Shown in pieces: positions 27,506 to 36,681 of a stretch of DNA of 64,000 nucleotides. Position 1 is the stretch's first letter, and each line of letters opens with the position of its first letter. Below the pieces are notes generated by a model that was not told where the DNA came from, searched no databases, and worked only from the letters and a program-made list of their open reading frames with translations. This DNA is from Desulfovibrio inopinatus DSM 10711 (GTDB lineage Bacteria; Desulfobacterota; Desulfovibrionia; Desulfovibrionales; Desulfovibrionaceae): assembly GCF_000429305.1 (NCBI RefSeq), contig NZ_AUBP01000017.1, forward strand, positions 62,001 through 126,000, in the 5' to 3' direction. The position numbers and the translations under genes are program-made.

Positions 27506-29596
27506 ATGCCGGCGGTTTTTGCAAACAATGCTGGTTCGGAATTGGCCTTAGATATTTCGGCCGATGATACGGTGGTGACGGTTTTGGCCGGTGAAGGCGA
27601 AATGTTTCCTGTGTTGGAGATAGGAAAAAATGAATTTTTTCATGCAACGTTGGTGGGGTCGGATGGAGCTATCGAAATCATCAAGGTGACCGATCGGGTT
27701 GGTGATGCCCTGACGGTCGAGCGTGGGAGAGAGGACACGCTTCCTCGAAGTTTTGCTGCCGGCGATGTTGTGGAATTGCGCCTGACTGCGGAGAATCTGT
27801 CGGCATTTCTTCAGTCAGGAGCTTTGGATGGTGACGTCGCGAATCGCATTAAAGCGGTCTATTATGTTTCGTCTGATGCAGATATTGCTGATCATGGTGA
27901 TGCCGACACCGAGGGATCACTAGCCTGGACACTGGGTTTGATTGGCGATGGAGAGGCCGATGTGGTCTTGCCTGGGGGACAAACCTTTACGGTGACGACC
28001 GATATGACGGTCCCGTCCGGTGTGCGATTGTATGTTGGCTGCGGAGCTCTCCTCGCTCCAGGCAATGGGGTGACGGTGACGATTGACGGAGGGATTGTGG
28101 GGCCGCGGCGGCCCATTTTTAGTGGAAGTGGGACGATTACCGGGAATATGGCAGGTGGCGCGGTTTTGCCGCAATGGTTCGGGGCCGTGGGTGACGGCGA
28201 TACCGACGATACGAGGGCGCTCCAAAACGCATTGAAGTTTCCCAAAGTTTTTTTCCCCATTGGCATATATGGCATTTCAGCCCCTCTCGATTTGCGTGAT
28301 TTCCAACAGCTTGAAGGCGAGATGCATAATTCAAGTTTTATCGATTGGGAAAAAGACCACGAGCAATATCGGCCGTCGTATGCCGGATCGGCCTCAATCA
28401 TTCAATATCTCGACGGGCAAACCGGGACACTGTTCAATCACGCGCACCATATTTCTTTCAAGAAGCTTGTCTTTCGTAATGGGCAGGTGCAACGCGAGAC
28501 TGATGTATTCATGGAGGGCAGACCCAATTTCTGCTCATTTGAAGACTGTAAATTCGAAAATTTCAACCACATTCTTTACGATGCCACGGCTTCGCAGGCA
28601 TTTGGTGCAAACGGGTTCTTCAACTGCAAATTTGCATCATGCGGTACCATGTTTCGGGGCGTTTTGGTCGATTTTGTTTTTGTCGGCAATACGTTCACAT
28701 CAAATGGTACATGTTTTGAAGCGACATCAGGATCGGGGTTCAATACCTTTTCTGCGAATCGATTCGAGTGGAATAAAAAAGCGATTCTCAATTACCAAGG
28801 TCGATCCAACGTCATTACGGGAAACCTGTTTGATGCGCATGAAGAAACGGCGATTATGTTGCACTATTCGAGTGACAACCATATTGCCGCGAATCTCTTC
28901 TGGCGTAACGGCCGCGATGGTTCCGAAGCCGGGAAACGAAGCCACATCGTTATTCAGGAAACGTCTTCACACAATCATATCCAGGGCAATACCTTTTTGA
29001 AAGGCGGCCCCGACGATCAACCGAACCCGGCGTGGCCCAAGTATATTATCGAGTTTCTCGGTGCCGCGGACACGGAAAATGAATTCACGGGTAACGCCAC
29101 CATCAATGGCTGCATGGAAATGCCGGTGTATGATCCCTATTGGAATTCTGCCAATGCCTGTCAGTTTGACGATATTCACGTCAAAGGCATTGGAAATCCC
29201 AATATGTGTAATGATAATCTCCTTGAGATCGTTAAGCAAATTGCGTCTCTCTCGTCTTCTCCGGTGAATGTGCATCTCTATGAAGATCGTAAATTCACCT
29301 TCTATGCCGATATCAATCCCGATCGTGTGTGCCTCATCGGACATGGTTCGGTGACGCTTTCCGATGATGATGGCCAAGCCAACCGTCTCCGGGGGCTTTC
29401 CAATGTCGTGTATGGTCAAACCTTTCGCACTCCTCCGATCACGATGTCGTCCGATGCAGTCCCGACAATGGGGTATTGGGGACATGGAACTGTTGTGTGG
29501 AATTCAGCACCTGCAGCAGAAGGTTATGCCGGTTGGATTTGTACCGAAGCCGGGAATCCCGGAATATGGAAGGGATTCGGCGTGATCGAGACATGA
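27506..29596 (+). CDS. Phage tailspike with right-handed beta-helix
   Basis: 696 residues. The N-terminal ~110 residues resemble particle-binding domains (EFFHATLVG...EIIKVTDRVGDALTVERGRE...AGDVVELRLTAENLSAF). The sequence WFGAVGDGDTDDTRALQNAL near 230 is the pectate-lyase/tailspike start motif, followed by repeating short strands (NFCSFEDCKFENF, NVITGNLFDAHEETA, NHIAANLFWRNG) characteristic of a parallel beta-helix. It likely binds or cuts surface polysaccharide. The ATG at 27506 has AAAGGAG upstream; the frame back to 27437 overlaps the previous gene and is discarded. Confidence 0.85.
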   Translation: MPAVFANNAGSELALDISADDTVVTVLAGEGEMFPVLEIGKNEFFHATLVGSDGAIEIIKVTDRVGDALTVERGREDTLPRSFAAGDVVELRLTAENLSAFLQSGALDGDVANRIKAVYYVSSDADIADHGDADTEGSLAWTLGLIGDGEADVVLPGGQTFTVTTDMTVPSGVRLYVGCGALLAPGNGVTVTIDGGIVGPRRPIFSGSGTITGNMAGGAVLPQWFGAVGDGDTDDTRALQNALKFPKVFFPIGIYGISAPLDLRDFQQLEGEMHNSSFIDWEKDHEQYRPSYAGSASIIQYLDGQTGTLFNHAHHISFKKLVFRNGQVQRETDVFMEGRPNFCSFEDCKFENFNHILYDATASQAFGANGFFNCKFASCGTMFRGVLVDFVFVGNTFTSNGTCFEATSGSGFNTFSANRFEWNKKAILNYQGRSNVITGNLFDAHEETAIMLHYSSDNHIAANLFWRNGRDGSEAGKRSHIVIQETSSHNHIQGNTFLKGGPDDQPNPAWPKYIIEFLGAADTENEFTGNATINGCMEMPVYDPYWNSANACQFDDIHVKGIGNPNMCNDNLLEIVKQIASLSSSPVNVHLYEDRKFTFYADINPDRVCLIGHGSVTLSDDDGQANRLRGLSNVVYGQTFRTPPITMSSDAVPTMGYWGHGTVVWNSAPAAEGYAGWICTEAGNPGIWKGFGVIET

Positions 29597-29664
29597 GGTA
29601 ACGCTTGATCGTATACCGTAATATCGTGCAGTCGTAGTGGGTTATTGATCCGTCGGAGGCATAC

Positions 29665-31422
29665 ATGACGAAACTGGCAATTCACTCCTTTCGAGGCGAG
29701 GTCCCGCGAACGGCGTCGCGGCTTTTGCAGAACGAGCAGGCGAGCCAGGCGGTGAACTGTCGGTTAGAGAGTGGCGACCTTATGGCGTGGCGTGAACCTG
29801 GAGAGGTCGCCACTCTGCCTGGTCGAGCGAAGACAATGTATTTGGCAGGTGGTGTGCGATGGCTTTGGTGGGACCGAGATGTCGATGTGGTGACGGGAAC
29901 CCGAGCCGATGACATGTCACACACGTTATATTTTACCGGGTTGGATGCCCCACGAATAACAGATGCCAGCATGTATGCTCTTGATGGGGACTGGACAGAA
30001 CGTTCCTTCAAGCTTGGTGTACCGGCTCCGGAGCGCGCACCGCGGGTCAAAGTCTCCGGTGGGGATGGTGATACATTTGCCATTTCGTATGTCGTGACGC
30101 ATGTCACGGCACGAGGAGAAGAAGGACCACCGTCACCGGCTTCGGATGTTCTTGATGTGCGTTCAGGGAGCCTCGTGACCGTATCGGGATTTTCGGAGGT
30201 TCCTGCTGATCGTAATATCACAGCACGTCGGGTGTATCGAGCGGTGGCCGCATCATCCGGGACGTCCGTATGGCTTCTTGCCGGGGAGATTGCAGTGGGT
30301 GTGGCTTCATGGGGCGACACCATGGATGGCCGCGTTCTCGGTACAGAATTATCCACCGACACGTTTTATCCTCCGCCTGAAGGATTGCGTGGTCTGACGG
30401 TGCTGGGAAATAAAACTTATGCCGGATTTGATGGGTATCACGTCTGGTTGAGCGAACCGTTATATCCCCATGCCTGGCCTCCGGAATATACCATTACGCT
30501 TGATGCACCCGTTGTCGGACTTGGTGTGATTGGTTCGACGCTCGTTGCGGCGACGAAGGATCGGCCATATCTCATTACGGGGAGTCATCCGGCATCCATG
30601 TCGGTTTCGCACTTGCCGGAGAGACAAGCCTGCGTTTCGAAAAATGGTTTGGTCGGGGCCGGTGTCGGAGTTGTCTTTCCCACGCCCGATGGATTGTATC
30701 TTGCCGGTCCATCCGGGGGGAGTCTGGTCACGGAATCCTTGTTTACGCGTGACGATTGGCAAGCTTTGACTCCTCAGAGCATGCGTGCGGCAGTGCATGA
30801 TGGGCGCTATATTGTATTCTTTGAACGAACGCCAAAGTCCATCCGTGCGGCGCAGCGACAGACCGGGGACACCTTCCACAGTCTGGGACGGATCAATGCG
30901 CGTCCTTTGAACCGGTTTCGTGTGGCTGCAGATGATTTTGTCGGATTTCATTTGGTGAATTCAACCCTTCCCTCTGGACTGATTCTCGATATGCGCAATG
31001 CCGATCCCGTCCTGACGGCATATGACGACACGGCGAGTGCTGTGTTTACGGACGCGGTTTCTGATCGATTGTATTACGCCCGGCCGAGTGAAGATGGTGC
31101 AACGACAACCATCCATCTCTTTGAAGGATCGTCAGAGCGTCTGCAGTATACGTGGCGATCCAAGACCTTTCTTTTTTCTGCTCGGGTGACATTTGGCGCT
31201 GCTCGTATTGATTACGAAACGGAAGTTGAAAGTTCCGACGAGAGTTTGACGTTTACGCTCTTTGTCGATGGGCAGTCTCGGTATGTTCGTACTCTTGAAC
31301 ACTCCTGTGTTTTTCGTCTTCCTGGTGGATATGCTGGCCGTGAATGGGCTGTCGAGCTGGCAGGCAATGTGCGTATCCGGAGCGTGGAACTGGCATCTAC
31401 CGTTGTGGAGCTGACGACGTGA
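29665..31422 (+). CDS. Large phage tail protein, probable tail hub/nozzle
   Basis: 585 residues, beta-rich, with blade-like repeats: LYFTGLDAPRITDASMYALDG, an Ig-like part at 120-215 (ISYVVTHVTARGEEGPPSPASDV), then propeller-like segments (GLTVLGNKTYAGFDGYHVWLSEP, LGVIGSTLVAATKDRPYLITGS). This arrangement fits large structural proteins of short tails placed after the adaptors, comparable to nozzle/tubular-B-type proteins, but the assignment is by position and shape, not by a recognised motif. GGAGG is seven bases before the ATG. Confidence 0.65.
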   Translation: MTKLAIHSFRGEVPRTASRLLQNEQASQAVNCRLESGDLMAWREPGEVATLPGRAKTMYLAGGVRWLWWDRDVDVVTGTRADDMSHTLYFTGLDAPRITDASMYALDGDWTERSFKLGVPAPERAPRVKVSGGDGDTFAISYVVTHVTARGEEGPPSPASDVLDVRSGSLVTVSGFSEVPADRNITARRVYRAVAASSGTSVWLLAGEIAVGVASWGDTMDGRVLGTELSTDTFYPPPEGLRGLTVLGNKTYAGFDGYHVWLSEPLYPHAWPPEYTITLDAPVVGLGVIGSTLVAATKDRPYLITGSHPASMSVSHLPERQACVSKNGLVGAGVGVVFPTPDGLYLAGPSGGSLVTESLFTRDDWQALTPQSMRAAVHDGRYIVFFERTPKSIRAAQRQTGDTFHSLGRINARPLNRFRVAADDFVGFHLVNSTLPSGLILDMRNADPVLTAYDDTASAVFTDAVSDRLYYARPSEDGATTTIHLFEGSSERLQYTWRSKTFLFSARVTFGAARIDYETEVESSDESLTFTLFVDGQSRYVRTLEHSCVFRLPGGYAGREWAVELAGNVRIRSVELASTVVELTT

Positions 31423-31450
31423 TTTGATTGCAATGTCTGAGGAGCGAACA

Positions 31451-31750
31451 ATGGATGAGCGCGGAATGAGCGCACTGTGGTCCGCATTGGAACGCGCCGA
31501 TGAACGTGATCGAGAAATGCTTCAAATTCTTGTGGAGTCTCGGGCCAAGCTTGAGTCCATGGAACAAGCACTGCACTCGGCCGCGGATGGGCCGGGATTT
31601 GTCCGGTGTGAGCGACGTGAAGCGCGTATTGCCTTGCTGGAGTCCCGGCTTGATCAACATCTTGGTCGATTGTGGTGGATGACCAGCACGGCCATTGCTG
31701 CCGTGATCAGTTTGGGACTCAAAACGCTATGGGAGGCGATGCATAAATGA
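31451..31750 (+). CDS. Holin-like (XhlA-type) phage membrane protein
   Basis: 99 residues: a coiled-coil region (residues 1-65, including ERADERDREMLQILVESRAKLESME) and a single C-terminal membrane helix (LWWMTSTAIAAVISLGLKTLW, described from position 73). This layout matches XhlA-type accessory holins, and the gene directly precedes and overlaps (ATGA) the endolysin. GAGGAG is seven bases before the ATG at 31451; upstream in-frame starts at 31424 and 31433 have no such site. A tail-anchored spanin-like role is the main alternative. Confidence 0.68.
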   Translation: MDERGMSALWSALERADERDREMLQILVESRAKLESMEQALHSAADGPGFVRCERREARIALLESRLDQHLGRLWWMTSTAIAAVISLGLKTLWEAMHK

Positions 31751-32286
31751 CTCAATTTCAACACTCCGATGGGTTCGATACGGTTCTTTCATTTATCCTG
31801 TCGGTAGAGGGGGGATATGTTAACGATCCTCGTGATCCGGGAGGAGAAACAAAATATGGCATTAGCAAACGGAGTTTTCCTGATGTGGATATCAAGAACC
31901 TGACGATTGACCAAGCTGCTGAGATTTATAGACAATCATTTTGGAATCCCTTGCATCTCTCCCAGTTTCCTCCAGAATTGGGCGCGGTCATTTTTGATAC
32001 GGCCGTCAATATGGGGAAGCGTCGCGCCACTGTGTTGCTGCAAAAGACACTCAACGAAACAACTATGGGCCCTACATTGGTGGTTGATGGTGTCCTTGGT
32101 CCAAAGACACAGGCTGTCGTGAATGCGTTTTGTCAGCAAGGGGCAACCTATACGCAAAATTTGTGTTTGGAATACCTCATACGTCGTCTCAATCGATACG
32201 CAAAATTGGCTACATCGAAAAAATTTCGTCCGTTTCTTTTGGGGTGGCTCAAACGCGTTGCTCGATTGTGGGATAGCTTAGGGTAG
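31747..32286 (+). CDS. Endolysin, GH108 N-acetylmuramidase
   Basis: 179 residues. The N-terminal catalytic domain is the GH108 muramidase type: the diagnostic EGGYVNDPRDPGGETKYGIS with catalytic Glu21, then FDTAVNMGKRRA. The C-terminal part (LVVDGVLGPKTQAVVNAF) is the peptidoglycan-binding domain that accompanies this family. It cleaves the cell-wall glycan for host lysis. No signal peptide is present, so it depends on the holin-like protein. Confidence 0.93.
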   Translation: MTQFQHSDGFDTVLSFILSVEGGYVNDPRDPGGETKYGISKRSFPDVDIKNLTIDQAAEIYRQSFWNPLHLSQFPPELGAVIFDTAVNMGKRRATVLLQKTLNETTMGPTLVVDGVLGPKTQAVVNAFCQQGATYTQNLCLEYLIRRLNRYAKLATSKKFRPFLLGWLKRVARLWDSLG

Positions 32287-32320
32287 AGGTGCCTCTCCCT
32301 TTGTGATCAGGGGAGAATAC

Positions 32321-32363
32321 GCGGGGAGGAAAACCCTTTTGAGTACAACGGGTTTCTCCCCGC
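32321..32363 (+). other. Imperfect hairpin between lysis and virion genes
   Basis: GCGGGGAGGAAAACCC (32321-32336) pairs with GGGTTTCTCCCCGC (32350-32363) with two bulges and a 13-base loop. There is no T-run after it, so it is more likely a processing or attenuation element than a full terminator; translation resumes at 32394. Confidence 0.4.
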
Positions 32364-32393
32364 ACACGTTGTAACACAACAAGGAGACCCCAT

Positions 32394-32588
32394 ATGGCAA
32401 CACGTGGGCCGGTCGTGCCAGAAGTACCGTTTGGTGTTGATGAGCGGGTTGCGGTGGTTTTGCGCCCTCTCAAGGAAGCGGTTGAAGTTGCTGGCGGCAT
32501 GCGCGGAGACGGATTGGACCGCTATGTAAGGATTCGGGACTTGGTGCGTTGGGGGCTGTTGACGCAGGAAGAAGCGGAACAAGGATAA
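32394..32588 (+). CDS. Small phage protein (64 aa), unknown
   Basis: 64 residues, helical and charged, with a C-terminal part (DRYVRIRDLVRWGLLTQEEAEQG) that resembles short phage proteins found beside lysis genes. AAGGAGA is seven bases before the ATG. The next gene begins 13 bases later. No domain is recognised. Confidence 0.62.
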   Translation: MATRGPVVPEVPFGVDERVAVVLRPLKEAVEVAGGMRGDGLDRYVRIRDLVRWGLLTQEEAEQG

Positions 32589-32601
32589 CAGGAGGTTGGC
32601 G

Positions 32602-33546
32602 ATGTTTTGGGAGATATTGACGAGTGCTCTTGGCGGTGCATCAGGTATAAATAGCATCTTGTCGAACCTCTTTGGAGGATCGGATGGGGACAGTGATGCA
32701 CTGTTGAACAATGCCTTCGGATTTATGAATTTATCTAATATGTACAATCTTCTCAGTGCAGATCAGGCCGCCAAACAAGAAGAATTGGCGGATACGGCGT
32801 TTGATATGGCTCAAAAGGCGTGGCAACGTTATGAAGACAAGTATGTTCCGTTGGAAGATGCTCAGATTGACGCAGCGCAGAGCGATCTTGAGCTGTATCA
32901 ACCACTGAAAAAAGCATTGGTGGAGAATACGCTTGGTGAAATGGCGTTGTATGCTCCGCTGAAGGAACAGCAGGTTCAGATGGCTATGTCGAGTCTGGGG
33001 CGGGCCGATCAATTGGAACACGCCGTTGCCGAGGAGGCGCTTCGACAGGAAGAACCGGATGAAAAACGCGCTGCTGATGCGGCCTCCGGGCAGGTTCGAC
33101 AGACTTTTGCGCAAACCAAGAAAACGCAGGATCAAAAACTGAAAGGATTGGGACTTGATCCGGCTCGGTTTGCCAACCTTTCCGCTGGAATTGACCGTGA
33201 TCAAGCAGCAAGTGAAGCGGCAGCGCGGACGGGTGCCATGCAAGCGGAGCGTGAACGAGCCACCAATGAGAATTGGCAACGATTGACCGCGGGTTTGGGG
33301 ATGATGCGAGGAGGATCGGGTGTTTCTGTTCCCAGCTATTCGCCGATGGCCGCGACAACATCATCGACCAATCCCATGAATGCTGCACTCGGGCTGACCA
33401 GTACGGCAGCATCCGGTTTGAGCGGCTTACAGAAGTACTATTCCGGGCTCTCCGGAGATTATTATGGACTCGGCGCTTCGAGTGCTTCACAGGCCAGCGC
33501 ATTGAACGCAGGGAATTCTTCAGGACTACTCGGCCTGTTTGGATAA
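32602..33546 (+). CDS. Phage internal virion / DNA ejection-type protein
   Basis: 314 residues: a hydrophobic Gly-rich N-terminus (WEILTSALGGASGINSIL), long charged and Ala/Gln-rich helices (residues 55-235), and a Ser/Gly/Ala-rich C-terminus (TSTAASGLSGLQKYYSGLSGDYYG). This composition and the last position in the operon match the internal proteins ejected with DNA by short-tailed phages. GGAGG precedes the ATG by six bases. It is followed 20 bases later by a strong terminator. Confidence 0.6.
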   Translation: MFWEILTSALGGASGINSILSNLFGGSDGDSDALLNNAFGFMNLSNMYNLLSADQAAKQEELADTAFDMAQKAWQRYEDKYVPLEDAQIDAAQSDLELYQPLKKALVENTLGEMALYAPLKEQQVQMAMSSLGRADQLEHAVAEEALRQEEPDEKRAADAASGQVRQTFAQTKKTQDQKLKGLGLDPARFANLSAGIDRDQAASEAAARTGAMQAERERATNENWQRLTAGLGMMRGGSGVSVPSYSPMAATTSSTNPMNAALGLTSTAASGLSGLQKYYSGLSGDYYGLGASSASQASALNAGNSSGLLGLFG

Positions 33547-33565
33547 TGTGAAAAGAAAGTGATGT

Positions 33566-33602
33566 AAAAAGCCGCCGGTTTGCAAGATCGGCGGCTTTTT
33601 TT
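33566..33602. terminator. Bidirectional terminator closing the phage operon
   Basis: A 12-bp stem (33566-33577 with 33589-33600), loop of 11 bases, flanked by A and T runs on both sides, so it can stop transcripts from both directions. It separates the last phage gene from the convergent secreted-protein gene, whose stop codon touches the T-run. It marks the right edge of the phage module. Confidence 0.9.
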
Positions 33603-34191
33603 AGGAATCTTTGCGGATAATAGGGAGTGTGGATGTCACCGACGACTTTGTAAGGAGATCTCGGATGGTGAATTGTAGCGTATAACCTCCGGCCGGGAGT
33701 TTGGAAACATCCAAGCTTGGACAGAGGTAAAATTCACGGTTGAAAGCCCGACTAGCGACTGTCCGCGACGTAATATCTTTCTTCTCCCAAACCGGCTTCC
33801 CGGATTTGTCGAGAATGGCCGCATCGAGCGCGAGACCAAAAACATATTTTCCGGATTGATGTTGCACCTGGTATCCACGGGGAACCACGTAGACAATGGC
33901 TTTTTGTTTCTTGGTAAATACCGGGTTGGAACGCGGGGTATACATGCCGAATCCATGTGCCGGTTCGGCGACCAATGTCGTTGTTATGGATAATCCCATC
34001 CTGTTCCACAAAAGATGCGCAGCGTCTTCGGTGAGCGCATAGGCTTTGTCCGTTTTTCCCACAAGCGCTTGCGCCTGAGCTTGCCCGAGCAATGCTGCCG
34101 GTTCGGCAGCAAAGGCGGGACACGCGCCGATGGCAAAAACGGACAGCATGGACCAGAAGACAAGATTGATGGCGATACGTTTCGAACGCAT
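33601..34191 (-). CDS. Secreted protein of unknown function
   Basis: 196 residues with a Sec signal peptide (hydrophobic residues 9-24, AFA cleavage site near 28). The mature protein is beta-rich, with two blocks typical of extracytoplasmic stress or accessory proteins (GFGMYTPRSNPVFTKKQKAIVYVVPRGY and an Ig-like C-terminus KLPAGGYTLQFTIRDLLTKSS; broken here for length). No catalytic motif is seen and no family is recognised. Convergent with the phage operon and separate from it. Confidence 0.65.
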   Translation of the reverse strand: MRSKRIAINLVFWSMLSVFAIGACPAFAAEPAALLGQAQAQALVGKTDKAYALTEDAAHLLWNRMGLSITTTLVAEPAHGFGMYTPRSNPVFTKKQKAIVYVVPRGYQVQHQSGKYVFGLALDAAILDKSGKPVWEKKDITSRTVASRAFNREFYLCPSLDVSKLPAGGYTLQFTIRDLLTKSSVTSTLPIIRKDS

Positions 34192-34271
34192 AGGGGACTC
34201 CTCTCATTCTCCCTCACGGAATGAAATACATAAGGGGATCGTGTGCGCTTTTTCGACGCAGGTCAAATGAA

Positions 34272-34303
34272 ACGGGCCGAACCGCATATGCGGTTCGGCC
34301 CGT
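34272..34303 (-). terminator. Perfect palindromic terminator after the beta-helix gene
   Basis: A 32-base perfect palindrome, centred between 34287 and 34288, able to form a G+C-rich stem with minimal loop. On the minus strand it is followed by TTTCATTT. It lies 20 bases past the stop of the beta-helix gene and upstream of the secreted-protein gene, and is most simply that gene's terminator. Confidence 0.7.
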
Positions 34304-34323
34304 AGCGGGTAGGCAGGCGCCGG

Positions 34324-36267
34324 CTAAACGTCAATAACGACGGGGGCCAGAGAAATCGATGCGTCCGGACAAGACCACATGGTCAGCGGTTGGTTATTCG
34401 TCCCAACAAGCCCTTGTGGCAGGACAAGGCAGGCATCAATGGGGCTGACTCCGATCGGGTTGTCTTTGGGAATGGGAATATCGAGAAATTGTCCATTTTG
34501 GGTTGCCGTTACTGTCATGGTTGTCCCGGGATATTCGGGCGGATAGACTGTGATGAGAATGGGATCGTCTTCCGCCTTAGTCGCCAAGGGCCAGGAAAAT
34601 GCAAGAGTAATCTGCTCTTTTTGGCTTCGGTCCACGACAACGATACGCGGCATTTCAACATAGCTTGCGGTCAGAACTTTTTGCGGGGGATAGAACGCAA
34701 ACGGTGGGCCTTGAATAAGGCCGCCATGCGGTTGTATCGCTCCACGGGCAGGACCATCTTCGCCTTGATTTTGCGGGCATTTCCAGACGCTCCATCCGGG
34801 CCACGTCCATTGTTTATCGCCATTATTGGGGGCAGGATTGAAGACAATATGGCGTCCCGTTCCCGGATTGCTTGCCGGCATGAAATTCCCTTGATTGGCA
34901 TCGACGAAATGGAAGTCGGGATCGACTTCACCATTGGCTTCCTGATTTTCCGTGGTAAATCGTTCCGGAAACGGTTTGTTCGTCAGGTCAAAGTCAAACT
35001 GCACGGTATCGTCCCATCCGTATTTGAGAAAATCCGCCGCAATGAAAGTAGCGTCAGGATTGCAAATGGGATCACCGTTGGGAATGCAAAACAGCACAAT
35101 GTTGCCGGCATGATTGAAGAGTTTGGTGGCGCCGGCTTTGATGAGAAACGATCGCAGCATGAAACTGTTGTTAAACACGTAATTGGGGCGACTCGGATAC
35201 GGCATTTTGTTGTTATATTTGAATTTAAAGACTTTTCCCCCGCGGTTCGGGTCGCGTGGTTGGCCGGGCTCGCTGGTGTAATATCCCCGGTTGCCATAGA
35301 TGTACCAATATCCACCGGCGACATTATCGAACGAGAACCAGGCATGGGCGTTTTTGATGATATTGTGCCGAATGTGCCAGTTCACAGCGCATTTTTCCGG
35401 CTCAACCGGGTTGTCACGGGTATTTTCGAAAATATTATTGTAGACTTCAAGGTTGAGGTTTTGACTGAAAATGTCTTCTTCTTCCTTTGACTTTGAACCT
35501 TTGAGACGAAACGCGTTGAATGAATTGAGAATGCGGTTGCCGCGCAGAACGACACTTCCTGAAATTCTGTCTGAACCGAGAATGCCGCCATTGTAAAAAT
35601 AATAGCAACCGACTTTGTCATCGGCCCATTCGATATCGGTCCATAAAGAACCGGTGGGATCTTGATTCCAGGTGGTATCTTCAATGAGGATATGGTGTGT
35701 GTCGTACCCGCGTCCGAAGATGAAATATTGGCTGTCCTGCGCTTCAAGATTGCGTACCGTAATGTACCGACTGTTTTTCAGATAGAGAAATGACGGCCAA
35801 CAGCCGCGGACATGAAAATCTTCAAATTCGATCCAAGCGCAGTCGACCAGACGAAAGAATGCGTACGTGTCATCATTCGGCAATTCCATTTCCGGAGGAA
35901 TAGACATAGCTGCGCCGACAAGCTGTGTTCTGCTTCCTAATCCTCGAATGGTAATGGGCTTTTCCGGTTCTCCGCATAAGCCTTCCACATCGAATGGCTC
36001 GACCACATCCGGTCCATCCACTTCCAAAACTGGTGTCCAATAGGTTCCAGGCAACAATTGGATGATATCGCCGGGTTGCGCCGCGCGCAGGCAGCCTGCA
36101 ATGGTTCGCGTGGAATACACCGTGCCGTTCCAGGTGCGATTGTCTCCTTTGTATGTAGCAAACAGAAGTCGACGTCCGTTTTCGACTGTATCGGTAGGAT
36201 ACACTGTTTGATCATAACAAGGCGTATCTGTTTTTCCTTGGCATGGAGTCGTCGCGGTATTGGCCAT
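34324..36267 (-). CDS. Right-handed beta-helix protein without signal peptide
   Basis: 647 residues. An early segment (GCLRAAQPGDIIQLLPGTY near 58-75) is typical of the start of pectate-lyase-like parallel beta-helices, followed by repeated short strands (FRLVDCAWIEFEDFHVRG, SRYITVRNLEAQDSQYFIFG, HHILIEDTTWNQD). The last ~140 residues form a separate beta domain. No signal peptide or membrane segment is visible, so it may be exported by another route or be phage-derived. No catalytic triad is certain. It lies just outside the phage operon on the opposite strand. Confidence 0.75.
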   Translation of the reverse strand: MANTATTPCQGKTDTPCYDQTVYPTDTVENGRRLLFATYKGDNRTWNGTVYSTRTIAGCLRAAQPGDIIQLLPGTYWTPVLEVDGPDVVEPFDVEGLCGEPEKPITIRGLGSRTQLVGAAMSIPPEMELPNDDTYAFFRLVDCAWIEFEDFHVRGCWPSFLYLKNSRYITVRNLEAQDSQYFIFGRGYDTHHILIEDTTWNQDPTGSLWTDIEWADDKVGCYYFYNGGILGSDRISGSVVLRGNRILNSFNAFRLKGSKSKEEEDIFSQNLNLEVYNNIFENTRDNPVEPEKCAVNWHIRHNIIKNAHAWFSFDNVAGGYWYIYGNRGYYTSEPGQPRDPNRGGKVFKFKYNNKMPYPSRPNYVFNNSFMLRSFLIKAGATKLFNHAGNIVLFCIPNGDPICNPDATFIAADFLKYGWDDTVQFDFDLTNKPFPERFTTENQEANGEVDPDFHFVDANQGNFMPASNPGTGRHIVFNPAPNNGDKQWTWPGWSVWKCPQNQGEDGPARGAIQPHGGLIQGPPFAFYPPQKVLTASYVEMPRIVVVDRSQKEQITLAFSWPLATKAEDDPILITVYPPEYPGTTMTVTATQNGQFLDIPIPKDNPIGVSPIDACLVLPQGLVGTNNQPLTMWSCPDASISLAPVVIDV

Positions 36268-36681
36268 GTGTCCTCCCGGATCAGTTCAGGGTCAATGGAA
36301 AGCGCGGAGTGAAAATGAGTTAGTTTCAACTATTCATATATGATCGTAGTACAATCCAATTCGGAAAGGGGAGGGACGCGATTGTGCGTCCCATCAAAGG
36401 CATGGATTGATATGAATTGATGTATTTCTATGAGGATGAATTGCGAAAATCAAGCTTGAAAAATAAAATTTTGTATTTTGATATAGGATTATAATTGTTG
36501 TATCGAATGGCTGACTTCAACGGAAATATCATGCGTCATAAGGCGATATGGAGACGAAACCCAATGGAAAGGAGATGAAGCAACACTATACCAAAGAAAA
36601 TACAATCTTGACCAGTTTGAATGTGATTGGTAGCGAGACATAACGTTCACTTTCACCCTGGAGGTTCTCTCCGGATGGCCT
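36268..36681. other. Gene-free A+T-rich region
   Basis: 414 bases between divergent genes. It is A+T-rich. A perfect TATAAT occurs at 36490-36495 on the plus strand, but no good -35 at 16-18 bases accompanies it. No RNA gene, repeat or ribosome-linked ORF was recognised; it presumably holds both promoters. Confidence 0.4.

Noticed and set aside
34390-35490. Plus-strand 366-codon ORF antisense to the beta-helix gene
   Set aside because: Antisense shadow; the minus-strand frame has beta-helix repeats and a full-length ORF with terminator.
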